A stretch of 64,000 nt of DNA, from contig NZ_CP043428.1 in assembly GCF_008245045.1 (NCBI RefSeq), forward strand, positions 1,460,918 to 1,524,917. Reading direction: 5' to 3'. Position 1 is the stretch's first letter. Each line of letters opens with the position of its first letter. Below are positions 48,029 through 57,880 of the stretch, piece by piece. The DNA is from Campylobacter volucris (GTDB taxonomy: Bacteria; Campylobacterota; Campylobacteria; Campylobacterales; Campylobacteraceae). A model generated the notes under the pieces. That model worked only from the letters and a program-made list of their open reading frames with translations, was not told the DNA's origin and ran no database searches. Made by a program: the position numbers and the translations under genes.

Positions 48029-48044
48029 TGTAATTTTGATTACT
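48029..48044 (+). promoter_or_regulatory. CmeR operator ahead of cmeA
   Basis: TGTAATTTTGATTACT, an inverted repeat with GTAAT/ATTAC arms four bases apart, differs from the C. jejuni CmeR box TGTAATAAATATTACA only in the spacer and the last base. It lies about 33 bases before the cmeA start. Confidence 0.88.
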
Positions 48045-48076
48045 TTTTTTAAATAAATACAACACTAAGGAATTAA

Positions 48077-49174
48077 ATGAAAACTAAAATTATCGCTTCT
48101 ATATGTGCTTTAATGATTTTATCAGCTTGCTCTAAAGAACAAAATAATCAAGCAAAACAACTACCTCCTCAACCTGTAAATATCATAACAATGCAAAGTA
48201 AAGATTTGCCTTTGAAATTTTCTTACCCAGCAAAGTTGAGCACAGATTTAGATGTCATGATAAAACCTAAAGTAAGCGGTGAAATAAAACAAAAGTATTT
48301 TAAAAGTGGTCAGGCTGTAAAAAAAGGCGACAAATTGTTTTTAATTGAACCTGATAAATACCAAGCAAATGTAAATATAGCTTATGGCGATGCGTTAGTT
48401 GCAAGAGCAAATTTTGAAGATGCAAAGAAAAATTTTGAACGAGATAGTGTTTTGATAGAAAAAAATGCCATTTCTCAAAAAGAATTTGATGCGAGTTTGG
48501 CTAAATTTAATTCTACAAAAGCAACTTTAGAAAGTGCTAGAGCAAAACTTTCTAATGCGAGATTAGATTTAAAATACACAGTAGTTAGCGCTCCATTTGA
48601 TGGTGTATTAGGCGATGCATTAGTGGATGTGGGTGATTATGTAAATACTGCAAATACTGATTTAGTACGCATTACAAACATTAATCCAATTTTTGCAGAT
48701 TTTTATATCTCAGATGTAGATAAAATCAGTATGAATAAAAATATAAAAAATGGCAATTGGCAATTAGAAGATGTTCAAGTTCAAGCTAGTATTGGCGGTG
48801 AAATTTATAATGGAAAATTGTATTTTATAGATAGCGTTATAGATGCAAATAGCGGTGGAGTAAAAGCTAAAGCTATTTTTGATAATAATACTTCAAATTT
48901 AATGCCTGGATCATTTGCGAATGTAAGTGTTGGAGGATTTGTTCAAAAAAATGGTTTTGAAATTCCACAAGTTGCACTATTACAAGATGATAGCTCTACT
49001 TTTGTTTATACTTTAGTTGATGGAAAAGTTGCAAAAACCATTGTTAATGTTATTTATCAAACTTCAGATAAAGTGATTATCAACACAGGATTAAAAGATG
49101 GAGATAAAGTGATTATCAATAATTTTAAAAAAATAAGACCTGGTTCAAGTGTTAGCGTATTGGAGAATAAATAA
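48077..49174 (+). CDS. cmeA: CmeA, membrane-fusion lipoprotein of the RND efflux pump
   Basis: 365 residues. Lipobox ILSAC (Cys19) gives a lipid-anchored periplasmic adaptor. VMIKPKVSGEIKQKYFKSGQAVKKGDKLF is the lipoyl motif region (given in part as KPKVSGEIKQKYFKSGQAVK), followed by a helical hairpin and beta-barrel domains. It links CmeB to CmeC for export of bile salts, dyes and antibiotics. Its stop overlaps the cmeB start (TAATG). Confidence 0.96.
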   Translation: MKTKIIASICALMILSACSKEQNNQAKQLPPQPVNIITMQSKDLPLKFSYPAKLSTDLDVMIKPKVSGEIKQKYFKSGQAVKKGDKLFLIEPDKYQANVNIAYGDALVARANFEDAKKNFERDSVLIEKNAISQKEFDASLAKFNSTKATLESARAKLSNARLDLKYTVVSAPFDGVLGDALVDVGDYVNTANTDLVRITNINPIFADFYISDVDKISMNKNIKNGNWQLEDVQVQASIGGEIYNGKLYFIDSVIDANSGGVKAKAIFDNNTSNLMPGSFANVSVGGFVQKNGFEIPQVALLQDDSSTFVYTLVDGKVAKTIVNVIYQTSDKVIINTGLKDGDKVIINNFKKIRPGSSVSVLENK

Positions 49175-52100
49175 TGTTTTCTAAATTTTTCATAGAAAGA
49201 CCTGTTTTTGCTTGTGTTGTTTCTATCATTATATCTTTGGCTGGACTTATTGGGCTTTATTCTTTACCTGTAGAGCAATACCCATCTTTAACTCCACCTG
49301 CTGTTAAAGTAAGTGCTACTTATGCAGGAGCTGATGCACAAACCGTGGCTCAAACAGTTGCAATACCTCTTGAAGATGCAATCAATGGGGTTGAAAATAT
49401 GATTTATATGGATTCAACCTCAAGCTCATCTGGTGAAATGACTTTAAGTGTGTATTTTAACATCGGAACAGATCCTGATCAAGCAACAGTCGATGTTAAT
49501 AACAGAATTTCAGCTGCTATGGCAAAACTTCCTGAAGAAGTAAAAAAAACCGGAGTTAGTGTTAGAAAAACCGGAACAAATATCTTAGAAATTGCAAGTT
49601 TATACTCACCTGATGGATCTATGGATGTACTAGAAGTATATAATTATGCTGCTTTGAATATTTTAGATGATCTTGCTAGGGTTCCTGGTGTAGGTAATGC
49701 TGCAGCAGTTGGCTCAAGAAATTATTCTATGAGAATTTGGTTAAATCCTGATTTACTAAATAGATATCAAATCACAGCCACAGATGTAATAGCAGCAGTT
49801 AGAGAACAAAATGCTCAATATGCAACAGGCAAAATAGGACAAGAACCTGTGGTAGAAAAATCTCCTTATGTGTATTCAGTAACTATGCAAGGAAGATTAA
49901 AAAATACCAAAGAATTTGAAAACATCATTTTAAGAGTTAATGAAGATGGATCATTTTTAAGATTAAAAGATGTAGCAGAAGTTGCCTTGGGCTCAAGAGA
50001 ATACACTTTTAATGGAAGATTAAATGGTTCTAGTGCCACTCCTATATTAATCTTTTTACAAACTGGAGCAAATGCTGTTAGCACAGCAGAATTAGTTCAT
50101 AAAAAATTTGAAGAACTTTCTAAAAATTTCCCTGAAGGCTTAGCATATAAAATTCCTTATGACACTACTTTATTTATCAAAACCTCTATTAAAGAAGTGG
50201 TAAAGACATTTTTTGAAGCATTAATCCTTGTTGTGATTGTGATGTATTTATTCTTAAAAAATTTCCGCTCGACCATCATCCCTATGATAGCCGTTCCAGT
50301 ATCCATACTAGGAACTTTTGCTGGACTTTACATCTTAGGATTTAGCATCAACTTACTAACATTATTTGCACTTATTTTGGCTATTGGTATAGTTGTTGAT
50401 GATGCGATTATTGTCGTTGAAAATGTCGATAGAATCATACATGAAGATCCAAATATCAGCATAAAAGATGCAACCATTAAAGCCATGGAAGAAGTCGCAG
50501 CTCCTGTTGTTTCTATAGTACTTGTGCTTTGTGCAGTTTTTATTCCCGTATCTTTTATATCAGGCTTTGTGGGAGAAATTCAAAAACAATTTGCAATCAC
50601 CCTAGCTGTTTCGGTTACGATTTCAGGCTTTGTGGCATTAACACTAACTCCTTCTTTATGTGCGATATTTTTAAAAAGAACTCATAGCGAGCCTTTTTAT
50701 ATTGTAAAAAAATTCAATGATTTTTTTGATTGGTCTGTTAATGTTTTTGGTGCTGGGGTTGCTTATATACTAAAAAGAACCGTTAGATTTGTTTTAATTT
50801 TTTTCATATTTTTAATAGGATTAGTAGCATTATTTAAAATAGTACCAACTTCTTTGGTTCCTGAAGAAGATCAAGGTAGTTTTTTATCGATTGTCAATTT
50901 ACCAGCTGCTTCTTCACTCAATAGAACAACCCAATCAGTTGATGCATTAACCGAACAAATAATGAAAAATGAAAATATCACAAATGTTGTTGGATTGATA
51001 GGTTATGACCTTTTTACAGGCTCATTAAAAGAAAATTCTGCAGCAATGTTTATCAATTTAAAAAATTGGGATGATAGAGATACAAGCAGTTTTGATATTA
51101 TTAGTATGTATAATAAACAATATTTTTTAAATCCTAATTTTCAATCATACTTTTTCAACTTACCTCCTATACAAGGATTAAGCTTAACAGGTGGTTTTGA
51201 AATGTATGCTCAAAATCGTAGCGGTAAAAGCTATGATGAAATCCAACAAGATGTTAATAAATTATTAGAAGTAGCAAACAAACGCCCAGAACTCATCAAT
51301 GTAAGAACAACTCTTGATACAAATTTTCCTCAATTTAAACTAGATATTAATCGCGACAAAGTAAAACTATATGGTTTGAATTTAAACGATGTTTTTGATA
51401 CTTTAAGCGCCACCATAGGAACCTACTATATCAATGATTTTTCAATGCTAGGTAAAAACTATCGTGTTAATATTAGTGCATTAGGGGATTTTAGAAATAC
51501 CCAAAATGCTTTAAAAAATATTTTTGTTAGGGCAAAAGATGGTTCTATGATAGCACTTGATAGCATTTTAACTTTTTCAAGAAGTGTTGGACCTGATGAT
51601 GTAAAACGCTTTAATATGTTCCCTTCAGCACTAATCCAAGGAACCCCTGCACCAGGATATACCTCTGGTCAAGCAATCAATGCTATTGCACAAGTTGCAA
51701 AAGAAACGCTTGGTGAAGATTATTCCATAGCATGGGCTGGTTCAGCATATCAAGAAGTTACAAGCAGCGGAGCTGGTCAAGTTGCTTTTGCACTAGGACT
51801 TTTATTTGTATTTTTAATCCTAGCTGCACAATATGAAAGATGGCTTATGCCTTTAGCTGTTATCACAGCAGTGCCTTTTGCTGTTTTTGGTTCTTTGCTT
51901 TTTGTATGGCTAAGAGGTATAGACAATGACATATACTTTCAAACAGGACTTTTACTTTTGATAGGACTTTCTGCTAAAAACGCAATATTAATCGTAGAAT
52001 TTGCAATGGAAGAGCACCTTAAAAAAGGCAAAAGCATTTTTGAAGCTTCGGTAAATGCAGCAAAATTAAGATTTAGACCTATTATAATGACTTCTTTGGC

Positions 52101-52296
52101 ATTTATTTGTGGAATTTTACCTTTGGTTTTTGCTTATGGAGCAGGAAGTGCGAGTCGTCATGCTATAGGAACAGGAGTTGTTGGAGGTATGATAGCAGCT
52201 TCTACCATAGCAATATTTTTCGTGCCTTTGTTTTTCTATTTATTAGAAAGTTTTAACAATTGGCTTGATAAAAAAAGAGGTAAAACACATGCGTAA
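49174..52296 (+). CDS. cmeB: CmeB, RND efflux transporter
   Basis: 1040 residues, 12 membrane segments in two halves with two large periplasmic loops. FIERPVFACVVSIIISLAGL opens TM1. GIVVDDAIIVVENVDR in TM4 carries the proton-relay Asp pair, and LLLIGLSAKNAILIVEFA in TM10 carries the Lys. It is the drug/proton antiporter of the tripartite pump. It overlaps cmeC by 8 bases. Confidence 0.97.
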   Translation: MFSKFFIERPVFACVVSIIISLAGLIGLYSLPVEQYPSLTPPAVKVSATYAGADAQTVAQTVAIPLEDAINGVENMIYMDSTSSSSGEMTLSVYFNIGTDPDQATVDVNNRISAAMAKLPEEVKKTGVSVRKTGTNILEIASLYSPDGSMDVLEVYNYAALNILDDLARVPGVGNAAAVGSRNYSMRIWLNPDLLNRYQITATDVIAAVREQNAQYATGKIGQEPVVEKSPYVYSVTMQGRLKNTKEFENIILRVNEDGSFLRLKDVAEVALGSREYTFNGRLNGSSATPILIFLQTGANAVSTAELVHKKFEELSKNFPEGLAYKIPYDTTLFIKTSIKEVVKTFFEALILVVIVMYLFLKNFRSTIIPMIAVPVSILGTFAGLYILGFSINLLTLFALILAIGIVVDDAIIVVENVDRIIHEDPNISIKDATIKAMEEVAAPVVSIVLVLCAVFIPVSFISGFVGEIQKQFAITLAVSVTISGFVALTLTPSLCAIFLKRTHSEPFYIVKKFNDFFDWSVNVFGAGVAYILKRTVRFVLIFFIFLIGLVALFKIVPTSLVPEEDQGSFLSIVNLPAASSLNRTTQSVDALTEQIMKNENITNVVGLIGYDLFTGSLKENSAAMFINLKNWDDRDTSSFDIISMYNKQYFLNPNFQSYFFNLPPIQGLSLTGGFEMYAQNRSGKSYDEIQQDVNKLLEVANKRPELINVRTTLDTNFPQFKLDINRDKVKLYGLNLNDVFDTLSATIGTYYINDFSMLGKNYRVNISALGDFRNTQNALKNIFVRAKDGSMIALDSILTFSRSVGPDDVKRFNMFPSALIQGTPAPGYTSGQAINAIAQVAKETLGEDYSIAWAGSAYQEVTSSGAGQVAFALGLLFVFLILAAQYERWLMPLAVITAVPFAVFGSLLFVWLRGIDNDIYFQTGLLLLIGLSAKNAILIVEFAMEEHLKKGKSIFEASVNAAKLRFRPIIMTSLAFICGILPLVFAYGAGSASRHAIGTGVVGGMIAASTIAIFFVPLFFYLLESFNNWLDKKRGKTHA

Positions 52297-53731
52297 AATA
52301 CTACTCTTTATAGGATGTCTTTTTATAGTAGGTTGTAGTTTAAAACCAAATTTAAAAATTTCTGATGTAAATTACACACAAAATCTAGATGAAAACATAA
52401 GCATTGACAAACAATGGTGGAAAATGTTTAACGATTCTAATTTAGATACTTTGGTAGAACAAGCATTAAAAAACAACAATGATTTGCAAATTGCTTTTTT
52501 AAATTTACAAAAAGCTTATGAAGCTTTAGGTATATCAAGGAGTGATTTGCTTCCTAAACTTGATGGTAGTGCAAGCGGAGCAAGATCTAAAACAAGTATC
52601 AACGCACCAAGCAATAAAACTCAAGACTTTGCATATGGAAATGATTTTAACCTAGGATTGAATTTAAGCTACGAAGTTGATTTATGGGGAAAATATAGAG
52701 ACAACTATGGAGCGTCTAAATCAAAGCTCAAAGCAAGCGAATTTGATTATGAAAGCGCTAGACTTAGTTTGATTTCTAATGTTGTAAAAACATACTTTAA
52801 TATATCAAATTTAAGTGAGCAAGAAAAAATTTTAGAAGAAAGTATGCAAAGTTATCAAAAAACTTATAACTTAAAATTAGAACATTTTAAATTAGGAGTT
52901 ATAGGAGAATACGAGCTTAATCAATTCAAAGCCGAGCTTGAAAATTCTAAAATATTACTCACTAATACCAAAATACAAAAAGAATCAAACATCAAAGCTT
53001 TAAAAATACTCACTTCAAACAATATCGATGATATACTTTATAATGGTATAAACTATTCAAAAATTGGACAATATGATATTAAAATACCACAAGGCATAGG
53101 GAGTGAAATTTTACTTCAAAGACCTGATATCCAAGCTAGTTTAAAAACTTTAGAAGAAAAAAACTATCTTGTTGGGGTTGCTAGAAGTGCATTTTTACCA
53201 AGTCTTTCTTTAACAGGACTTTTAGGCTTTCAAAGCAAAGATTTAGATTTATTAGTCAAAAATGGAAGTGGTACTTGGGGAGTAGCTGGAAATTTTATGA
53301 TGCCAATTTTTCATTGGGGTGAAATAGTCAATAATGTCAATATAGCAAAACTCACTAAAGATGAAGCATTTTTACAATATGAAAATACTTTAAAAACAGC
53401 ATTTGCAGAAATCAGACTGGCTTTGTTTAACCGCAAAAGTTATTATGAAAATGAGCAAAATTACAAAAATCTCTTTATAGCTCAAAGCAAAATCTATGAA
53501 ATTTCTACTTTAAGATATGAAAATGGGGTGATTAATTTAGCTGATTTTTTACAAGATCAAAGAAATTATTTAAACGCAAAACTTTCATATACTAGCTCTT
53601 CTTATGAATTAGCAAATTCTATAGTAGATGTGATTAAAGCATTTGGCGGTGGATTTAATGCTAAGGAAAATTCTAAAGAAAACATTAAAGCTATGGAAGA
53701 AAATTTAGAAACAAATTTTTATAACAACTAA
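52289..53731 (+). CDS. cmeC: CmeC, outer-membrane channel lipoprotein
   Basis: 480 residues from ATG 52289 with AAAGAGGT upstream (the in-frame TTG at 52265 is inside cmeB). Lipobox IVGC (Cys16). TolC/NodT-type repeats are present: WWKMFNDSNLDTLVEQALKNN, SYEVDLWGKYR, and the second-half RPDIQASLKTLEEKNYLVGVARSAFLPSLSLTG in sections. The protein forms the trimeric exit duct of the pump. It ends before a strong hairpin. Confidence 0.96.
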   Translation: MRKILLFIGCLFIVGCSLKPNLKISDVNYTQNLDENISIDKQWWKMFNDSNLDTLVEQALKNNNDLQIAFLNLQKAYEALGISRSDLLPKLDGSASGARSKTSINAPSNKTQDFAYGNDFNLGLNLSYEVDLWGKYRDNYGASKSKLKASEFDYESARLSLISNVVKTYFNISNLSEQEKILEESMQSYQKTYNLKLEHFKLGVIGEYELNQFKAELENSKILLTNTKIQKESNIKALKILTSNNIDDILYNGINYSKIGQYDIKIPQGIGSEILLQRPDIQASLKTLEEKNYLVGVARSAFLPSLSLTGLLGFQSKDLDLLVKNGSGTWGVAGNFMMPIFHWGEIVNNVNIAKLTKDEAFLQYENTLKTAFAEIRLALFNRKSYYENEQNYKNLFIAQSKIYEISTLRYENGVINLADFLQDQRNYLNAKLSYTSSSYELANSIVDVIKAFGGGFNAKENSKENIKAMEENLETNFYNN

Positions 53732-53755
53732 GTCTTTAAGGCTTAGTTGTTTTTG
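53723..53755 (+). terminator. Terminator after cmeABC
   Basis: AACAACTAAG (53723-53732) pairs with CTTAGTTGTT (53742-53751), followed by TTTT. It includes the cmeC stop codon. Confidence 0.85.
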
Positions 53756-53760
53756 AATTA

Positions 53761-53892
53761 TTAGCATCTACTACAAAATGATAACATTTCTTTGGTGGTG
53801 TAAAAAAAATTAAGATTTTCAATAGCTTCTTCTAAAGGAATGCAACTGGCTATACTTACAAAAAATATAAATACTAAAATTACTTTTTTCAC
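53761..53892 (-). pseudogene. Small lipoprotein-like reading frame, probable porin N-terminal remnant
   Basis: 43 codons from GTG 53892. The product begins with a hydrophobic signal-like stretch KKVILVFIFFVSIAS followed by CIPLEEAIENLN. PLEEAI plus a signal peptide recalls the start of the Campylobacter major porin (…PLEEAIKDVDVSG). It then loses the pattern and stops at CSRC. No clear ribosome site precedes it. It may be a tiny lipoprotein, but a truncated porin start is more likely given the next feature. Confidence 0.45.
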
Positions 53893-53898
53893 AAATTG

Positions 53899-54087
53899 TT
53901 AATGTGTTGGGATTTTAATTCTTTGATGAGATTTATCATTTCTATCTTTAGGGCTGTTGTATTCAAAACGATATTGCATCTTACCTGAAACATTGATATC
54001 TTAAAAAATTTCATCTAAAGGGGCTGCATTTATCATATTTAAAAATGCCATTATAAAAATAAAACAAATTATAAATATTTTTTTCAT
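53899..54087 (-). pseudogene. Truncated porin-like gene with internal stop
   Basis: From ATG 54087 the minus strand reads a signal peptide (KKIFIICFIFIMAFLNMINA), then APLDEIF, a TAA at 54001-54003, DINVSGKMQYRFEYNSPKDR, and a stop at 53899. This is the opening of a Campylobacter MOMP-type outer-membrane porin (PLEEA..D.DVSG..RYRY), interrupted by a nonsense codon and cut off after about 60 residues. Together with the neighbouring remnant it fills the otherwise empty gap from 53732 to 54160. Confidence 0.65.
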
Positions 54088-54160
54088 ATTTAAACCTTTG
54101 TAAAAAAATATGATACAATTATAACCTTATTTTAACAACTACATATTTTTTAGGAAAAGC

Positions 54161-55498
54161 ATGAATTTTTTACAAAAAACCGCACTTGCATATTCACATA
54201 AAGCTATGCAAAAATCTTTAGAAAATGGCTTTGATGTGAAACTTTTAAAAACAGGACAAAACAAAAAGGTAAATCCAAATAAATCTTATATGTTATACGC
54301 TCATATACCTTTTTGCCACACTTTTTGTCCATATTGTAGTTTTCACAAATATTACTATGATGAAAATTTATCAAAAAGATATTTTGAAAGCTTAAGAGAA
54401 GAAATTAAACAAATTAAAGATAAAGGTTTTGATTTTAGCTCCATGTATGTTGGAGGCGGTACTACTTTGATCAACGAAGAAGAACTAGCTAAAACTTTAG
54501 AACTTTGTAAAAAACTTTTTAATATCAAAGAAATTTCTTGCGAAACTGATCCTAATCATATAGAGCCAAAAAAATTAGAAATTTTTAAAGGATTGATCGA
54601 TCGCTTAAGCTGTGGCATACAAAGTTTTGATGATGATATACTCAAAAAAGTAGCAAGATATCATAAATTTGGATCTAGTGAGCAATTACAAGAAAAACTT
54701 TCTAAGGCTATTGGAATTTTACCTGTAATGAGTCTTGATTTAATTTTTAATTTTCCAAGTCAAACCAAAGAACAATTGCTAAAAGATTTACAAATTGCTA
54801 AAAATTTAAAACCTCAGCAAATCACTACTTATCCATTGATGAAATCAAATCTCACTAAAGACAATATAGCCAAAACTTTAGGGGTAAGCTTTGAAGATAA
54901 TGAGTTTGAATTTTATAAAATAATTGTAGATTTTTTCAAAGATTATGAAAGAAATAATGCTTGGTCTTTTTCTTTGGAAAAAAGTAGTTTTAATGATGAG
55001 TATGTAAGCTCTCATCATGAATATTTAGGAGTTGGAAGCGGTGCATTTAGCTTCTTAGATGAAGAACTTTTAATCAATGCTTTTAATTTAAATGATTATT
55101 CTAATTTGATTAAAGAAAAACAAAATGCAAACATAGCTAAAGCTAATTTTAGCAAGAAAGAAATTATCAAATATGTATTTTTAACAGAAATGTTTGCAGG
55201 AAAAATAGAAATTAATAAATTCAATCAAACACTAAATTGCGATCTTGAAAAAGATCTTTTCATAGAACTTTTAGGACTTAAATTAAGCAAAGCCATTAAA
55301 AAAGAAAATGATACATTATATGTGAGTGAATTTGGGCGTTATTTGTTTATGGTTTTAATGAAAGATTTTTATACAGGTATGGATTTAGTGCGTGCTGTAT
55401 TTAGAGACGATAAGCGTATTAAAAACAAAGATCATATTAGCATTATGCATGAAAATGTTGAACCATTAAATTTTAAAAGTATGGAATTTAAAGGATAA
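54161..55498 (+). CDS. HemN/HemW-like radical SAM protein
   Basis: 445 residues. The radical SAM cluster motif CHTFCPYC (Cys52, Cys56, Cys59) follows HIPF. MYVGGGTTLINEEEL, ETDPNHIEPKKLE and LSCGIQSFDDDILKKVARYH are HemN-superfamily blocks, and a HemN C-terminal domain follows. C. jejuni has this gene at the same place, annotated as a putative coproporphyrinogen III oxidase. The true reaction (haem synthesis, haem chaperone or haem breakdown) cannot be set from sequence alone. It is convergent with hemJ, a haem-pathway gene. Confidence 0.87.
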   Translation: MNFLQKTALAYSHKAMQKSLENGFDVKLLKTGQNKKVNPNKSYMLYAHIPFCHTFCPYCSFHKYYYDENLSKRYFESLREEIKQIKDKGFDFSSMYVGGGTTLINEEELAKTLELCKKLFNIKEISCETDPNHIEPKKLEIFKGLIDRLSCGIQSFDDDILKKVARYHKFGSSEQLQEKLSKAIGILPVMSLDLIFNFPSQTKEQLLKDLQIAKNLKPQQITTYPLMKSNLTKDNIAKTLGVSFEDNEFEFYKIIVDFFKDYERNNAWSFSLEKSSFNDEYVSSHHEYLGVGSGAFSFLDEELLINAFNLNDYSNLIKEKQNANIAKANFSKKEIIKYVFLTEMFAGKIEINKFNQTLNCDLEKDLFIELLGLKLSKAIKKENDTLYVSEFGRYLFMVLMKDFYTGMDLVRAVFRDDKRIKNKDHISIMHENVEPLNFKSMEFKG

Positions 55499-55519
55499 AA
55501 GCCATTTTTGGCTTTTATC
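55494..55519. terminator. Bidirectional hairpin between the HemN-like gene and hemJ
   Basis: Perfect 11-bp stem GATAAAAGCCA/TGGCTTTTATC with a TTTT loop, lying between two convergent stop codons. Confidence 0.85.
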
Positions 55520-55967
55520 AAAATGGCCTTATAACCATCATTATCGCAATGATAATAAACAATATAGTCGGAACTTCATTATAAATTCTAAAAAATTTAC
55601 CGCTTTTTTTGCAAACATCATTTTGTAGTTGTCTTAAATAATAATAATTTTGCAAATGATAAATAATCAAAAGCAAAACACAGGTTAATTTTGCATGCAT
55701 AAATCCTGATCCTACCATCAAAACTTTATTAGCATGAAGCATTAAGCTACCGCTGATTAAAGTTGCTATCATTGCAGGAGTTTGTATATAAAAATACAAT
55801 TTACGCTCTTGAATTTTTACTACATCTACAAAACCTTTATTGTTACTATTTTCTGCATGATAAACAAAAAGTCTTGGCAGATAAAACAATCCAGCCATCC
55901 AAGATACAAAAGCCAAATAATGCACCATTTTAATCCATAAATACCATTCGGTTATAAAATCTAACAT
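55518..55967 (-). CDS. hemJ: Protoporphyrinogen IX oxidase HemJ (UPF0093)
   Basis: 149 residues with four membrane segments. The conserved WIKMVHYLAFVSWMAGLFYL (His16) followed by PRLFVYHAE and the later MHAKLTCVLLL match the HemJ family. It oxidises protoporphyrinogen to protoporphyrin in organisms lacking HemY/HemG. It overlaps lspA by 7 bases. Confidence 0.9.
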   Translation of the reverse strand: MLDFITEWYLWIKMVHYLAFVSWMAGLFYLPRLFVYHAENSNNKGFVDVVKIQERKLYFYIQTPAMIATLISGSLMLHANKVLMVGSGFMHAKLTCVLLLIIYHLQNYYYLRQLQNDVCKKSGKFFRIYNEVPTILFIIIAIMMVIRPF

Positions 55968-56413
55968 TTCTCTCCTTTATTTAAAAATTCTTTTATCAAA
56001 ATCAATACCACGCTAATATTTATCATCACATCAGCTAGATTAAATACAGCAAATTCAAACCATTTGTGCCAAAATACAAAATCAACCACGCCAATATGAA
56101 CAAATCTATCTAATAAATTTGAACACCCTGCACTTAGCATTATCGCAAAAGCCACAAGATGGGTTTTTAAAAATTCTTTTTGATAAAACAAATATCCAAA
56201 CAAAACCACAATAAATATAAGTTGTATGTATTTTAAATATGCACCTAAAAAAGCAAACATTGAAAAGGCTACACCTGTATTATAAGTCAAAACCAAATCA
56301 AAAAATTCACCTTTATACCCTAAACCTTGTAAAAATAAATATTTGCTAGCTTGATCTAATGCAAAAACAATAGCAAAAATAATCCAAAATTTCAAAGGAA
56401 AAATTTTAAGCAT
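55961..56413 (-). CDS. lspA: Lipoprotein signal peptidase
   Basis: 150 residues with four membrane segments. The catalytic aspartates lie in [19 protein letters not shown] and [14 protein letters not shown], the LspA signature boxes. It cleaves prolipoproteins after lipid addition; CmeA, CmeC and the window's other lipoproteins are likely substrates. It overlaps glmM by 8 bases. Confidence 0.96.
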   Translation of the reverse strand: MLKIFPLKFWIIFAIVFALDQASKYLFLQGLGYKGEFFDLVLTYNTGVAFSMFAFLGAYLKYIQLIFIVVLFGYLFYQKEFLKTHLVAFAIMLSAGCSNLLDRFVHIGVVDFVFWHKWFEFAVFNLADVMINISVVLILIKEFLNKGEKC

Positions 56414-57743
56414 TAAGTGCTTTCATAAAAAATTTTTCCACATCTTTCATTTGTTTTTCTAGTATTTTTATATCTTTAGCTTCTAATAACAAACGAATTA
56501 AATTTTCAGTCCCTGAGTATCTAAACAAACTTGCAATTCCTTTTTTTTCTAAATCTTGTTTTAAAGCATCTAAACCTTCAAGGGTAGATAAATCTTTTTT
56601 TTCTGAAATTTTAAGATTATGCAAAAGTTGAGGATAAGGCTTAACTTGGCTTAAAATTTCACTAGCACTTTTTTCTTCACTAAGCATTAAAGCACTAAAT
56701 TGTAATGCAGCCACCAAACCATCGCCTGTCTTAGCATAATCACTAAAAATGATATGCCCACTTTGCTCGCCACCAAAGTTACCATCACATTCTTTTAATT
56801 TTTCTAAAACATATTTATCGCCAACATTGCAAGTTTCGTGTTTAATTTTGTGTTTGTTTAAAAATTCTTTTAAAGCACCATTACTCATTATAGTGCTTAC
56901 TACGCTTGATTTTAATTTTCCTTGTTTTTTCAAAAACAAAGCCAATACTCCAAGCAAACTATCTCCATGAGCTACTTCACCTTTTTCATCTACAACCACC
57001 AAACGATCTGCATCTCCATCAAAAGCAAACCCCACATCAGCTCTAAATTTTTTCACTTCTGCTGCTAAAGTCAAAGGATGTAAAGCTCCACAATTTTCAT
57101 TGATATTTAAACCATTTGGTTTATCATTAATTACAATTACATCAGCACCAAGCTCTTTAAAAACGGTTGGAGCAACCTTATACGATGCACCATGAGCCAC
57201 ATCAAGCACCACACGCATTGACTTTAAAGTCAAATTTTTAGGGAAAGAATTTTTTATAGAAACGATATATCTACCAATAACATCATCAATTCTTTTTGCT
57301 TGACCAATTTGTGATTTAGTAGTTTTAGCTTCTTCTATAAGCTTATCGTTAAAGTAAATTTCTTCTATCTTAGCTTCTGCTTGTTCATCTAATTTATTGC
57401 CATGTGCATCAAAAAATTTAATCCCATTATCATAGTAAGGATTATGCGAAGCTGATATCATAATGCCCGCATCACAACGCATATCTTCAGTTAAAAACGC
57501 AATTGCAGGAGTAGGCATAGGTCCTATTTCTATAACATTATAACCTATAGAAGTTAGTCCTGAAACTATGGCATTTTCTATCATATAACCACTTCTTCTT
57601 GTGTCTTTTCCTACTAAAATATTATTTGTAAGAGCTTTGTCTTTAAAATAAATTCCAGCAGCCATAGCCAAACGCATTGCTAAAAATGAATCTAAAAATT
57701 CCCCTGCCTTTCCTCTAACTCCATCAGTTCCAAAAAGTTTCAT
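56406..57743 (-). CDS. glmM: Phosphoglucosamine mutase
   Basis: 445 residues. The active serine is in [17 protein letters not shown] (Ser99). Mg-binding FDGDADR is at about 240-246, and the C-terminal phosphate-binding loop [11 protein letters not shown] is intact. It converts glucosamine 6-phosphate to glucosamine 1-phosphate for UDP-GlcNAc. First of glmM-lspA-hemJ. Confidence 0.97.
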   Translation of the reverse strand: MKLFGTDGVRGKAGEFLDSFLAMRLAMAAGIYFKDKALTNNILVGKDTRRSGYMIENAIVSGLTSIGYNVIEIGPMPTPAIAFLTEDMRCDAGIMISASHNPYYDNGIKFFDAHGNKLDEQAEAKIEEIYFNDKLIEEAKTTKSQIGQAKRIDDVIGRYIVSIKNSFPKNLTLKSMRVVLDVAHGASYKVAPTVFKELGADVIVINDKPNGLNINENCGALHPLTLAAEVKKFRADVGFAFDGDADRLVVVDEKGEVAHGDSLLGVLALFLKKQGKLKSSVVSTIMSNGALKEFLNKHKIKHETCNVGDKYVLEKLKECDGNFGGEQSGHIIFSDYAKTGDGLVAALQFSALMLSEEKSASEILSQVKPYPQLLHNLKISEKKDLSTLEGLDALKQDLEKKGIASLFRYSGTENLIRLLLEAKDIKILEKQMKDVEKFFMKALNA

Positions 57744-57880
57744 TTTTTTACCTTTATTTAAAATAATGCAATTATAGAAAAAAAAGTTAAGTAATGTATA
57801 AATATAAAAATTTTATAATACTCGGTTTTTTTAAAATACTTACCAAAATTAAAAATCAAAATTTATTTTTAAGGAAAATT

